From Clostridium sp. AM58-1XD (GTDB lineage Bacteria > Bacillota > Clostridia > Lachnospirales > Lachnospiraceae): a DNA stretch of 64,000 bases. The notes under the pieces were generated by a model. That model was not told where the DNA came from, did no database searches, and saw nothing but the letters and a program-made list of their open reading frames with translations. A program made the position numbers and the translations under genes. Location: assembly GCF_003464085.1 (NCBI RefSeq), contig NZ_QSDR01000008.1, forward strand, positions 81,312 through 145,311, written 5' to 3'. The number at the start of each line of letters is the position of its first letter. Position 1 is the stretch's first letter. Positions 17,825 to 27,105 of the stretch are shown here, piece after piece.

Positions 17825-17831
17825 TACAGCC

Positions 17832-17889
17832 AAAAGGCAGGAATTCCCTTGTTTACAGGGTTCTTCCCCCATGGTACTCCTGCCTTTCA
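17832..17889 (-). terminator. terminator after the signal peptidase II-like gene
   Basis: AAAGGCAGGA (from about 17833) pairs with TCCTGCCTTT (to 17887), with partly paired GGAATTCCC/GGGTTCTTCC inside. It lies directly downstream of the lspA-like gene on the minus strand. Confidence 0.6.
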
Positions 17890-17907
17890 TCCATCTGAAT
17901 GATGTCT

Positions 17908-18387
17908 TTACTTTTTCTTCTGTTTCCCATCGCTCAAACTGGACCAGATCTCATGAACCAGAACCATCAGCGAGCCGGTAAATATCATGATATCGCCCAG
18001 ATTAAAAATCACCTTTTTCACTGCTTTGCAGTTAATGGAGAAATAATCCACCACATAATGGCGTACAAGCCGATCGTAAAGATTGCTGAGCGCTCCTCCA
18101 ATCGTTATGGCAAACGCTGTCTTTTCAAATAAATGGCCCTTTTTCTGAAGCAGCCAGAACAAAATGCCGCCCAGTGCCGACAGCGTTACAATCGGTATCA
18201 TCCTGACAGCGTCCTGGTACTTCTTTAAAAATCCAAACGGAAGCCCTGCATTATGACTTTTATGAAGGGTTATCAGGCCTCCTTTGTCAAACGGCCTGGG
18301 AAATTCTTCTCCATCCCTTGATTCAATTTCTGCCTTTATCAGCAGATCTGCTGCAGCCAGCACAATAATCAACCAGATAAATACCAT
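17908..18387 (-). CDS. lspA: signal peptidase II-like membrane aspartic protease
   Basis: A 159-aa protein with four hydrophobic segments and the family motifs: HNAGLPFGFL (residues 45-54), GGALSNLYDRLVRHYVVDYF (98-116) holding catalytic Asp114, and FNLGDIMIFTG (128-138) holding catalytic Asp132. LspA cuts the signal peptide of diacylglyceryl-modified lipoproteins in the membrane. It departs from housekeeping LspA by having HNAGLPFG for HNxGAAFG and Gly for Ala in the FNxAD motif, so it may be a second, specialised copy. Start: ATG at 18387 after GGAGGAGG. It is divergent from the S8 protease gene. Confidence 0.8.
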   Translation of the reverse strand: MVFIWLIIVLAAADLLIKAEIESRDGEEFPRPFDKGGLITLHKSHNAGLPFGFLKKYQDAVRMIPIVTLSALGGILFWLLQKKGHLFEKTAFAITIGGALSNLYDRLVRHYVVDYFSINCKAVKKVIFNLGDIMIFTGSLMVLVHEIWSSLSDGKQKKK

Positions 18388-18465
18388 AAACCTCCTCCTT
18401 CCGGCTTTTATAATGCCATTTTACTCTTATTTTGCCTCTCAGTCCAGAACAACCGAACAGATTGG

Positions 18466-18494
18466 TTAATATTTTCCCCGATTCTGCATATAAT
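18466..18494 (+). promoter_or_regulatory. promoter of the S8 protease gene
   Basis: TTAATA (18466-18471), 17-base spacer, perfect TATAAT (18489-18494), 25 bases before the ATG at 18519. Confidence 0.55.
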
Positions 18495-18518
18495 GAAAAA
18501 AAATGACGGGGGTTTTCC

Positions 18519-20303
18519 ATGGATCGCTGTACTTCTTCCATAGAATCCGAGGACTTTGCCGATTTTATATTCCAGCATACGAATTATCCTGCCGAAACCA
18601 TATATTCCATTCTTCAGACAAATTGTGTAGACTTTGCCAACCGTGAATATGCAATCGCCTACGTCCCTCTGTCTCAGGTTCTTCCTCTGTCTCTATCCAA
18701 ATATTCTTACAGTTCTATTCCAAAATTATACACGCCTCTTGATACAACCAGTATGGAAGCTTCCGGAATTACTGCTTCTTTTGCCCAGCCATCCTTAAGT
18801 GCCACCGGAGAAAATGTTATTATCGGTATCATCGATACCGGTATTCAATATGAAAATCCGCTTTTCCGCAACTCAGACGGATCGACACGGATTCTCGGCA
18901 TATGGGACCAGACCATCCCCGGAGATTCTCCCCTCCCCAGTCCGGGTACGCGCGACCAGAGCATTATGTTTACGGAACCGACCCTTTTATATGGGACGAC
19001 TTATACAAACGAAGAGATCAATCAGGCGCTCGCATCTCCATCCCCTCTGGAAGTCGTACCTTCCACGGATACCAGCGGCCATGGAACCTTCCTGGCCGGA
19101 ATTGCCGCAGGTGGGGAAGCGGAGGACGGCTCTTTCATCGGGGCTTCTCCCAAGTGCAATATCGGAATTGTAAAGCTGAAGCCCGCAAAGCAATATCTCC
19201 GTGATTTTTTCCTGATTTCATCCTCTGCGGAGGCTTATCAGGAAAATGATATTATGATGGGAATTAAATACCTTTTGTTTCTGGCTTCCCACTATACGAT
19301 GCCTCTCGTCATTCTGATCGGAATGGGCACTACATATGGAAGCCATGACGGTACTGCGCCCCTTGGGCAGGTTTTCCGCCCTGTCTCCAACTTCCCTGGC
19401 CTGGTGCCAGTCATTGCCGCCGGCAACGAGTCAGGATACCGCCATCACTTTTTAGGCATGATATCCGAAGACCAGGAATATGAAGACGTGGAAATCAGCG
19501 TGGCATCCAACGAACCTGGCTTTGTAGTAGAGCTTTGGTCCAGACAGTCCGAACTGTATACCGTAGGATTTATCTCACCAACCGGCGAGCATATTCCCCG
19601 AATCCCCCTCACATTCAGCAGCGACAACCGCATTACCTTTCTGCTGGAACAGACGGTGATTACCGTCAACTACATCAATGCAGAATTTTCATCCGGAAGC
19701 CAGCTGATTTTCATGCGGTTCGAAGCTCCGACTCCTGGTATATGGCACGTACGCGTTTACAACAGCCTGTACATCACCGGACAGTTCCACATGTGGCTGC
19801 CCATTCACGGCTTTCTTTCCGAAAATACGGTTTTTCTCCGTTCCAACCCGAATACCACCATTACCGATCCGGGCAATACGCCTTCCGTCATCACCGTGGG
19901 AGCTTACAATCATGAAAACAACAGTATTTACATCCGCTCCAGCCGCGGTTTCACCCGTACTGAATTTATCAAGCCGGAACTGGTGGCTCCGGGAGTCAAC
20001 GTATACGGTCCGGGACTTTTCCGCTCCGCTTCTGCACCTTCTTCAGACGAATTGGAAACTACAACGCTGCCGATGACACGAAGGAGCGGGACATCTGTAG
20101 CTGCTGCTCACGTCGCCGGAGCTGTGGCTGACCTGCTGAGCTGGGAATTGCGCAACGGCCTGACGGAGTTTATGAGTTCGGCTTCCGTCAAATCCACACT
20201 GATCCGCGGTGCAGAAAGAAATCCAGTTTATTCATATCCGTCCAGAGAATGGGGATACGGCAAACTGGATCTCTATCAGTCTTTTCTTCGTATGCGCGAA
20301 TGA
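18519..20303 (+). CDS. leaderless S8 (subtilisin-family) serine protease
   Basis: A 594-aa protein with the full subtilase triad: Asp106 in IIGIIDTGIQ, His188 in DTSGHGTFLAGIAAG and Ser526 in RRSGTSVAAAHVAG. A 200-residue beta-rich insert lies between the His and Ser blocks. The first 90 residues look like a small prodomain and no signal peptide is present, so it should act in the cytoplasm or within the spore. This architecture (an S8 catalytic domain with a large insert and no leader) is seen in the CspA/B/C-type germination proteases and related Lachnospiraceae proteins; a role in spore germination is plausible but unproven. It converges on clpX with only 12 bases between. Confidence 0.88.
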   Translation: MDRCTSSIESEDFADFIFQHTNYPAETIYSILQTNCVDFANREYAIAYVPLSQVLPLSLSKYSYSSIPKLYTPLDTTSMEASGITASFAQPSLSATGENVIIGIIDTGIQYENPLFRNSDGSTRILGIWDQTIPGDSPLPSPGTRDQSIMFTEPTLLYGTTYTNEEINQALASPSPLEVVPSTDTSGHGTFLAGIAAGGEAEDGSFIGASPKCNIGIVKLKPAKQYLRDFFLISSSAEAYQENDIMMGIKYLLFLASHYTMPLVILIGMGTTYGSHDGTAPLGQVFRPVSNFPGLVPVIAAGNESGYRHHFLGMISEDQEYEDVEISVASNEPGFVVELWSRQSELYTVGFISPTGEHIPRIPLTFSSDNRITFLLEQTVITVNYINAEFSSGSQLIFMRFEAPTPGIWHVRVYNSLYITGQFHMWLPIHGFLSENTVFLRSNPNTTITDPGNTPSVITVGAYNHENNSIYIRSSRGFTRTEFIKPELVAPGVNVYGPGLFRSASAPSSDELETTTLPMTRRSGTSVAAAHVAGAVADLLSWELRNGLTEFMSSASVKSTLIRGAERNPVYSYPSREWGYGKLDLYQSFLRMRE

Positions 20304-20315
20304 CGCGGGATTTTG

Positions 20316-21764
20316 TCAGCTTCTCATTCGGATCAGCGGGCCTCCGTTTTTCTCAAGATACGGCCTGGTAATGATTACAGAACCTATGTCAGGGTCCTTG
20401 GGGATTTCATACATGATATCCAGCATGAATTCCTCCAGGATCGCTCTCAGGGCTCTGGCTCCCGTATCCTTTTTCAGCGCCTCTTCAGCAATCCACTCCA
20501 AAGCTTCATCTTCAAAAACGAGTTTCACCTCATCCAGCTCCAGAAGCTTTATGTACTGCTTTAAAATGGCATTCCTGGGCTCCTTCAGAATCTTTACAAG
20601 CAGGTCTTTCGTAAGGCTGCTCAACGTTACCGTAATCGGCAGACGGCCCAGAAATTCAGGTATCATTCCAAAATGGCGCAGGTCTTCATTTGTGACGTAA
20701 TTCAGTATATTGGGGTTATCATCAAATTTATCCTTCAAATCTGCCACAAACCCCATGGATGATTTCTTTGTAAGCCTTTCCTTTATGATATCTTCGAGAT
20801 CCGGGAATGCACCTCCGCAGATGAACAGAATATGGTCTGTATTGATCGTCTCCATAGGTGTCAGCGCATTTTTCTGATTCGAGCCTACCGGCACCTCCAC
20901 CTTGGCCCCCTCCAGAAGCTTCAGAAGCTCCTGCTGAACAGCCTCACCGCTTACATCTCTCGTATTCATATTCTTCTTTTTTGCAATTTTATCGATCTCA
21001 TCGATGAAGACGATTCCATGTTCCGCCTTCTCCACATCGTTTCCAGCTGCCGCAAGGAGCTTGGAAATGACGCTTTCAATATCATCACCGATATATCCCG
21101 CTTCTGTCAGAGACGTAGCATCAGCAATGGCCAGCGGTACGTCCAGAAGCTTTGCAAGTGTTCTTACAAGATATGTCTTTCCGCTTCCAGTCGGCCCGAT
21201 CATGAGAATATTGGATTTTTCTATTCCGATTTCGTCCTCCGCACCGTTTTTGCCTTCCGCCTTCCGTCCTTCCAGGTAGATTCGTTTATAATGGTTATAA
21301 ACAGCCACGGATACCACCTTCTTAGCCTTATCCTGGCCGATCACATACTCGTCCAGCTGGCGTTTGATCATATGGGGAGCCGGAATATCTTTCAGGTTGA
21401 ATTCCACCTTTTTATTTTCTGATTTTTTCTTTACCTTCTGTTTCTTGGGAATCGCCATCTCCGGTATATTTGTATTGGCCAGATCGCTGAAATTCATATT
21501 CATGTAAGGCATGTTCTGAATCTTGGACCAGTCCAGATTTCCGCTCGTTACTGAATCAAATGCTTTCTGCATGCAGTCATGGCACAGGTACATATTGCCG
21601 GGCATGGTAACCATCTTTCCCGCCTTACTCTCCGGCCTGCGGCAGACGTAGCATATCTTTTCATAATCGTCCCCGTCGTCGTCTGCGGCCGCTTCTTCTG
21701 CCTTTTTCTCTCCGGAAGATATGTTCTTCTCTTCTTCCAGCTCTTCTCTCTCTTTATCTTCCAA
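20316..21764 (-). CDS. clpX: ClpX-like ATP-dependent unfoldase
   Basis: A 482-aa AAA+ unfoldase with ClpX layout: zinc-binding Cys38, Cys41, Cys61 and Cys64 (CYVCRRP...YLCHDCM), Walker A GPTGSGKT (190-197), Walker B VFIDEIDKI, pore loop GYIG in TEAGYIGDD, and a C-terminal small domain. It differs from canonical ClpX (about 430 aa) in an acidic 35-residue N-terminal extension rich in Glu and Asp, in GYIG for GYVG, and in MGF where the ClpP-docking IGF loop is expected (KKSSMGFVAD). There is no clpP or trigger factor gene beside it, unlike the usual tig-clpP-clpX order. It may be a second ClpX of the genome; ClpP binding is likely but not certain. Confidence 0.85.
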   Translation of the reverse strand: MEDKEREELEEEKNISSGEKKAEEAAADDDGDDYEKICYVCRRPESKAGKMVTMPGNMYLCHDCMQKAFDSVTSGNLDWSKIQNMPYMNMNFSDLANTNIPEMAIPKKQKVKKKSENKKVEFNLKDIPAPHMIKRQLDEYVIGQDKAKKVVSVAVYNHYKRIYLEGRKAEGKNGAEDEIGIEKSNILMIGPTGSGKTYLVRTLAKLLDVPLAIADATSLTEAGYIGDDIESVISKLLAAAGNDVEKAEHGIVFIDEIDKIAKKKNMNTRDVSGEAVQQELLKLLEGAKVEVPVGSNQKNALTPMETINTDHILFICGGAFPDLEDIIKERLTKKSSMGFVADLKDKFDDNPNILNYVTNEDLRHFGMIPEFLGRLPITVTLSSLTKDLLVKILKEPRNAILKQYIKLLELDEVKLVFEDEALEWIAEEALKKDTGARALRAILEEFMLDIMYEIPKDPDIGSVIITRPYLEKNGGPLIRMRS

Positions 21765-21813
21765 AATATGTTCTCCTTAAAATGTTGGTCTGTTCAGTCT
21801 CCTATGTCTACTG

Positions 21814-21842
21814 ATTATAAGCTATTTTTCTTTTATACACAA
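21814..21842 (-). promoter_or_regulatory. promoter of the clpX-like gene
   Basis: Minus strand TTGTGT (21837-21842), 17-base spacer, perfect TATAAT (21814-21819), about 50 bases before the start codon. Confidence 0.6.
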
Positions 21843-21850
21843 GCGCAAAA

Positions 21851-21898
21851 GCCCCCTGCAGTCTGCAGAAGAGCAACAGCCCGTTCTGTGCAGGGGGC
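21851..21898 (-). terminator. terminator of the htrA gene
   Basis: GCCCCCTGCA at 21851 pairs with TGCAGGGGGC at 21889-21898; read on the minus strand the stem is followed by TTTT. It lies 41 bases after the HtrA stop and before the clpX promoter. Confidence 0.6.
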
Positions 21899-21938
21899 AA
21901 ATGTCCGGTTTCCCGTTTCTTATCATAATCGATGGTAT

Positions 21939-23417
21939 TTAATTATCTTCCTGGGGTCTCTCTCCCAGAGTTACAGTTACCTGACGCTCTGTATACTGGC
22001 CATCCTTTAACGACTGTACGGTTATGGTAACTTCTGTTCCTTTTTCATAATAGGTAAGCAGTTCTCTCAGATCGTCCATTCCTCTGATTCCCTGTCCGTC
22101 AAACTTTGTAATAATATCCTTTTCGTGAAGATCAGAGTTGGAAGCCGCCTCGCCTTCAATAATTTCCGTTACATAAACGCCTCTTGGAATACCCATCACC
22201 TGAACCATCTCGTCGTTCACATCATAGCCCTTGATTCCAAGATATCCCTGTTTATCCTCTGCAACCTCGATTCTCGTCTTCTTAGTCATAAGATCATCGA
22301 TGATATCCTGTACCTTGCTGATCGGAATCGCATATCCCATTCCTTCCACATCCGTAGAAGAGTATTTCGCCGCATTGATTCCAATTACTTCTCCTTTCAT
22401 ATTCAGCAGGGCGCCGCCGCTGTTGCCGGGATTAATGGCCGCATCCGTCTGGAGAAGGTTCTTAGCTTCATTTTCCTGTGTTTTCACTTCTCTGTTCAGC
22501 GCACTCACATAGCCAACCGTTACAGACTGCCCGTATCCAAGTGCATTACCGATGGCGATTACCCCCTGGCCAACCTTCAGATCATCAGAATTTCCTAATG
22601 TCGCTACGGCGATCTGGCTCATGGTGTCTGCCGGAATCTCCTTTAAGGGCACTGCAATGACGGCCAGATCATTTTCTGCATCGGTTCCCTTCACAGCTGC
22701 CTTTATGGATTTATTGTCAATAAACACTACCTGGAGGTCTTTGGAGTTTTCAACTACATGATTATTCGTCACAATTAAAAGCTCATCATCGTTCTGTCCT
22801 ACGATAATTCCCGAGCCACTGCTTGGAACCTCATATGTCTGGCTCGGTCCGAACCAGGACTGGCTCTGATAAAGCATCGTATTGTTAATCGCTACAACAG
22901 ACGGCATCGCTTTTTCCACGATTGCTGAAACGTCCATGGCAATCAGAGAGCTTACGCCGGCTTCCGTCTCTGCCGCCTGCACGGTTTCCGGCGCTTTCTC
23001 TGTCTGGCTCTCCTCTTCATCCGGCATGGTTTCCGTCTGTCCGATCTGAGGGTGTCTGTCTCCGTTCAGATAATCGGCCATCATATTGATTCCGACCATC
23101 GTCCCTCCCGATATCGTTCCAAACAGCAGCGCAGCCGCTGTGATTCCCGCAATTCTTCCAGCCATCGTGTGATTCTTTCTACTCCTTTTTACCGGTTCCG
23201 GCTGAGGATAAGGTGCTCCATAATACTGCTGTCCCCCGCTCTGCGGCGGAACATTCCTGCTCTCAGCGCCTTCTTCTCTTCGTTCGCAATGTACCTGACT
23301 GTTTTCCCTGTTTTTTTCTGTTTCTCCTTCGGCCTGTAATTTCGGTGTATTATCATTGTCTTCATGCGTGCTGCCCTGAGAAACACTGTTATTTTCACGT
23401 TCAAAATCGTCGTACAT
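21939..23417 (-). CDS. htrA: HtrA/DegP-like S1C serine protease
   Basis: A 492-aa membrane-anchored quality-control protease. A cytoplasmic, polar N-terminus of about 85 residues precedes one transmembrane helix (IAGITAAALLFGTISGG), then a Glu/Thr-rich linker. The trypsin-like domain has His in VTNNHVVEN, Asp in AENDLAVIAV and Ser in INPGNSGGALLN, and is followed by one PDZ domain (GYLGIKGYDV to LTYYEKGTEVTITVQ). This is the usual Gram-positive HtrA, acting outside the membrane on misfolded exported proteins. It is a single gene between two terminators. Confidence 0.93.
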   Translation of the reverse strand: MYDDFERENNSVSQGSTHEDNDNTPKLQAEGETEKNRENSQVHCERREEGAESRNVPPQSGGQQYYGAPYPQPEPVKRSRKNHTMAGRIAGITAAALLFGTISGGTMVGINMMADYLNGDRHPQIGQTETMPDEEESQTEKAPETVQAAETEAGVSSLIAMDVSAIVEKAMPSVVAINNTMLYQSQSWFGPSQTYEVPSSGSGIIVGQNDDELLIVTNNHVVENSKDLQVVFIDNKSIKAAVKGTDAENDLAVIAVPLKEIPADTMSQIAVATLGNSDDLKVGQGVIAIGNALGYGQSVTVGYVSALNREVKTQENEAKNLLQTDAAINPGNSGGALLNMKGEVIGINAAKYSSTDVEGMGYAIPISKVQDIIDDLMTKKTRIEVAEDKQGYLGIKGYDVNDEMVQVMGIPRGVYVTEIIEGEAASNSDLHEKDIITKFDGQGIRGMDDLRELLTYYEKGTEVTITVQSLKDGQYTERQVTVTLGERPQEDN

Positions 23418-23507
23418 AAAACATATCCCCTTTCGTTTTGTTTATCTTACGGCTAAAGTCTAACAATGAAATGTGACTAAAATGTGATAAAACTATTATA
23501 AAACTAT

Positions 23508-23539
23508 GAAAAGCAGCAGAAATAAATCTGCTGCTTTTC
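23508..23539 (-). terminator. terminator of the glycopolymer/LCP operon
   Basis: A perfect 13-bp hairpin, GAAAAGCAGCAGA (23508-23520) with TCTGCTGCTTTTC (23527-23539), loop of 6, about 50 bases downstream of the LCP gene stop. Confidence 0.8.
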
Positions 23540-23588
23540 AGTCCCTGCATCGCAGGCTGCATTTTATGTCATCCGTAATTATACACGT

Positions 23589-25594
23589 CTAGTTGAGATC
23601 ACCAGGGCCTCCTGGTCCTCCGGGCCCTTCTGATCCGCCTCCGTTATTGCCGGTTGGCGGCGGTTCCACCGGCGTCGTGTTGCTGTTGTCATTGCCAGGT
23701 CCGTTTCCGGAAGCCGTCGTACCTGCCGTAGCATCTCCAGGTCCCGGGCCGTCTTCATTCGATCCTGATGTCGGAACGACTTCCGTCGGTCTCGTAGGCC
23801 TTTCCGAGCTGCTCGGTTCACTCGGAACGGTTGGTCGTGCTGCCGTAGTACTGTCGGGCCTGGTAGGCTTAGCAGTCGTGCTGCCGTCTCCTCTGGACGG
23901 TTTTGTCACAGCCGTTCCATCTGGATTCGTCTCCTTTACGCTCTCACTTTCTCCGGTCGCTTTCGTCGAAGATGGTTCCGTCATTCCAGGGTGTACCGGA
24001 TTGCCGTCCGCGTCGGTAGGCAGTTGTCCGGGTCGTCCCAGAATTCCTCATCGTTATAATCGACATCAGGAACTCCGTCTCCGTCCAGATCCAGTCCGCC
24101 TTCAAGGGTTTCCGGTTCCTTGCTCTCTTTTGTTTCTTTCTTCTGATTATTGTCCGCTTCCGTCGTCTTTGGCTTCGTAATAACTCCGCCCTCCGTAGAT
24201 ACATGACCGATGGATTTTCCCTGATTATACATACCTGAGTCTGCGGAAATCTTTGCGCTGATCTTCTTAACGGAATCAGTCGGGGCATAGTTCTCATCAT
24301 CAAACAGGAATTTGTGAAGTTCTTTTACGTTGCTTTCCAATGTCTGAGGAATTACGCATGCTCCCTTTTTACCCAGGTTCGCGTCGCCTCTTGCAAACGG
24401 GAAGCCGCCGCTCTCGCCAAGATGGTACTTTGTAATCTTCTGCGCCATTCTAATGAAGTCCGGAGCCGTCATACTGGAGGAAATGTTCGGGAATACAACC
24501 TCTACAATCTGGTTCAGTTTTCCGATATCAGCCTGTTTTGCCTTTTCAAAGGCCAGCTGAATCACCTTTCTCTGACGTTCTGTTCTGGCATAGTCCGTAT
24601 CCATCAGACGAAGGCGTCCGTAGGCAACGGCCTGTACACCGTCCAGATGATTCATACCCGCATGGGTCAGATGCTTGGATGGAATTCCGGTTACCTTTAC
24701 CGTTTCGGTGATAAAGGAGTTAATATAGTGGAATTCAGCCTTGCTCAGTTCCAGGTCAATGCCGCCCAGAATATTAATTCCTTGTGCAACGGCTTTCCAG
24801 TTAAATGTAACATAATCCGTAATATCCAGATCCAGGTTCTTGTTTAGGGCTTTTACAGCCTGTGTCGGGCCGCCTCTGAAATATGCCTGGTTGATTTTAT
24901 TATAAGAACCGCTGTCATCGATATTCAGATAGGAATCCCTGAATACGGACACAAGCCGGATTTCTCCCGTATCTTCATTAATGTTGCAGATAATGTTGAC
25001 GTCTGCATTCGTACCTTTTTCCACATTGGAATTACGGCTGTCTACGCCGAACAGAGCGATGGTCCAGTACCCTTCCATCTTCTCCAGCGTATCAATCGTA
25101 AGATCACTCTTTACCGCATCTGCCTTAAAGTCTTCCGCATGCTGAATCAGACTCATCTTCCTCGCTACGAAAGCATAGCCGAAGATAAACAGCAGGGCAA
25201 AACATTCGGCAATAATCATGGTAATAATCCTGCGTTTTCTCCTGGACTGTTCCGATCTTGCTTTTACTCTGGAAGCTGCCGGAGACTCCTGATACGTCCG
25301 TCTTCCGTTTTTCTTTCCGGATGGATCGCCTGATCTGGAGCCGGAACCAGAGGAAGTATAGCTCGGTTCATTCCACAGTTTCAGCCCGTCATCCTCCTGA
25401 ATTCTCGGTTCCGGCCTTCTCTCTGTCTGTCTTCTGCCTGTAGCTCTATTTTCCGGGGCCTGCTCCCTCGCACTGCTTTTTCTGCCGCTTCCGGAAACGC
25501 TTCTGTCATTCGTTTCCCTGACCTCCCTGGCGGAAGGCTTCCTGCGGCTTCTGGCACGGGAACGTCCTACCTCATCATCATAATCACGATTCAT
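23589..25594 (-). CDS. LytR-CpsA-Psr (LCP) ligase with Pro/Gly-rich tail, frameshifted near 24022
   Basis: The first 520 residues are an LCP protein: a basic, Arg/Ser-rich cytoplasmic N-terminus, one transmembrane helix (IITMIIAECFALLFIFGYAF, about 125-145), then the catalytic domain with WTIALFGVDSRN, LVSVFRDSYLNI, GGPTQAVKALNKNLDLDITD and YGRLRLMDTDYARTERQRKV. LCP enzymes move undecaprenyl-linked glycopolymers onto peptidoglycan. The frame then stops early (23981), while the next frame continues as PTDADGNPVHPG into a Thr/Pro/Ser tail ending with collagen-like GPGGPGGPGD at 23589. One C missing near 24022 joins them to about 668 aa. It is the last gene of the glycopolymer operon, fitting a terminal ligation step. 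Confidence 0.85.
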
Positions 25595-25627
25595 CTTTCA
25601 CCCTCGTTTTCTTCAGTTTCTATCACT

Positions 25628-27040
25628 TTAGTATGCGTTTTTATTTATAAACCCTTTGAAAATGGTTAAGAACAAAATCTTAAAATCAAATCCCAGGGTC
25701 CAGTTTTCAATGTAATACAGGTCGTGTTCAATCCGTTTCGTAATGGAAGTATCGCCACGGTAGCCGTTTACCTGCGCCCACCCGGTCAGTCCCGGACGAA
25801 CCTGATGCTTAACCATGTATCTCGGTATCTCTTCTTTAAATTTCTCTACAAAAAACGGACGTTCCGGCCGGGGACCTACAAGGCTCATATCTCCAACAAG
25901 GATGTTGAAAAACTGAGGCATCTCATCGATACTCGTTTTCCGGATAATCTTTCCTATAAAAGTAACCCGCGGATCGTGAGGCGTTGTCCATTTACTCTGC
26001 TCTTCCGACGGCACCTGCACTTCCATAGAACGGAACTTATACATTTTAAACGGCCTGTTGTGAAGGCCCACCCGCTCCTGGCTGTACAGAACAGGCCCCG
26101 GCGACGTCACTTTAATCAAAATCGCCGTAAGGAACATAACAGGTGAGAAAATAACCAGCGCAATCACTGCACCGAAAATATCCACCGCCCGTTTCATCGC
26201 CGCATTAATACCACTTGCAAGCGGCACATGGCGTATGTGAATAACCGGAAGGCCCAGAAGGTCTTCCATATATGGCTTTGTTGGAATAATATTATTATAG
26301 TCAGGAATAAATTTCGTATGCACCCCCGATTTTTCGCAGGCCGCAACGATCTTTTCCAGATTTTCATATTCATTCAGGCTCAGCGTCACAGCGATCTCAT
26401 CCATCAGGTTCATATCCAGCAGCGACTGCAGCTCACCTGTTGTTCCGATGATTCTGACGCCCCTGTATTCTGTCCCTCTCTGCCTGTGGTCGTCGAGAAT
26501 TCCGGCGATCCTGTATCCCCATTCGGGGTTGGCAAACACTCTGTCGATATAGCCTTCTGCCGCCCGGCTGTAGCCGACCAGCACAATATGTTTCTGATTA
26601 TACCCCTTGGACCGCATGGAGCGCAAGACCATTCTTATGGCATTTCTCTCCAGCGTCTCCAGAATGATATTGATTACGAAGAAATACAATACCATAGGGC
26701 GCGAAAAATGCTGCCAGAATAAATCTTTTCCCAGCAGGTATAATACAAGCGTAAAAATCAGCAGGCCGATTCCATTGGCCTTACATATATTCGCAAACTC
26801 CAGCCTGCGCCCCTGCACCCTCTTTGGTGTGTACAAATGAAAAATCCCGTACAAAAGCAGATACACCGGCAATACGACACCAAGAGCCAGTAAGTAGTAT
26901 CTCGCTTCCAGAGTCCGTCCCTTTGATGGAACAAGACCGATTATCATTAGTAACCATGAAAGCCCATAGGCAGCCATAATTACCATGGCGTCCAGCACTA
27001 CATGAAGTCTGTTGAATTCCCGCTGATGATCTTTAATCAT
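25628..27040 (-). CDS. polyprenyl-phosphate sugar-1-phosphate transferase (initiating)
   Basis: A 470-aa protein of the WbaP/CpsE type. Five N-terminal hydrophobic helices are followed by a Rossmann-like CoA-binding segment (HIVLVGYSRAAEGYI, RIAGILDDHRQRG). The C-terminal phosphoglycosyl transferase domain starts with KRAVDIFGAVIALVIFSPVM and contains PVLYSQERVGLHNRPFKMYK, the DEMPQFFNILVGDMSLVGPR signature and GLTGWAQVNGYRGDT. It moves a hexose-1-phosphate from UDP-sugar to undecaprenyl phosphate at the inner membrane face, the first step in building the glycopolymer of this operon. The start at 27040 has GGTGAT close by. Confidence 0.93.
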   Translation of the reverse strand: MIKDHQREFNRLHVVLDAMVIMAAYGLSWLLMIIGLVPSKGRTLEARYYLLALGVVLPVYLLLYGIFHLYTPKRVQGRRLEFANICKANGIGLLIFTLVLYLLGKDLFWQHFSRPMVLYFFVINIILETLERNAIRMVLRSMRSKGYNQKHIVLVGYSRAAEGYIDRVFANPEWGYRIAGILDDHRQRGTEYRGVRIIGTTGELQSLLDMNLMDEIAVTLSLNEYENLEKIVAACEKSGVHTKFIPDYNNIIPTKPYMEDLLGLPVIHIRHVPLASGINAAMKRAVDIFGAVIALVIFSPVMFLTAILIKVTSPGPVLYSQERVGLHNRPFKMYKFRSMEVQVPSEEQSKWTTPHDPRVTFIGKIIRKTSIDEMPQFFNILVGDMSLVGPRPERPFFVEKFKEEIPRYMVKHQVRPGLTGWAQVNGYRGDTSITKRIEHDLYYIENWTLGFDFKILFLTIFKGFINKNAY

Positions 27041-27105
27041 AGGATATCACCTCAACATCTCATCTATTATACATGAAATCACAGCTCCGTGTCATTACAA
27101 ATCTC

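Noticed and set aside
23589-23984. Separate 131-aa Pro/Gly-rich protein gene
   Set aside because: It overlaps the end of the LCP gene, lacks a ribosome site and reads on naturally from the LCP frame after one added base, so it is treated as the LCP C-terminus.
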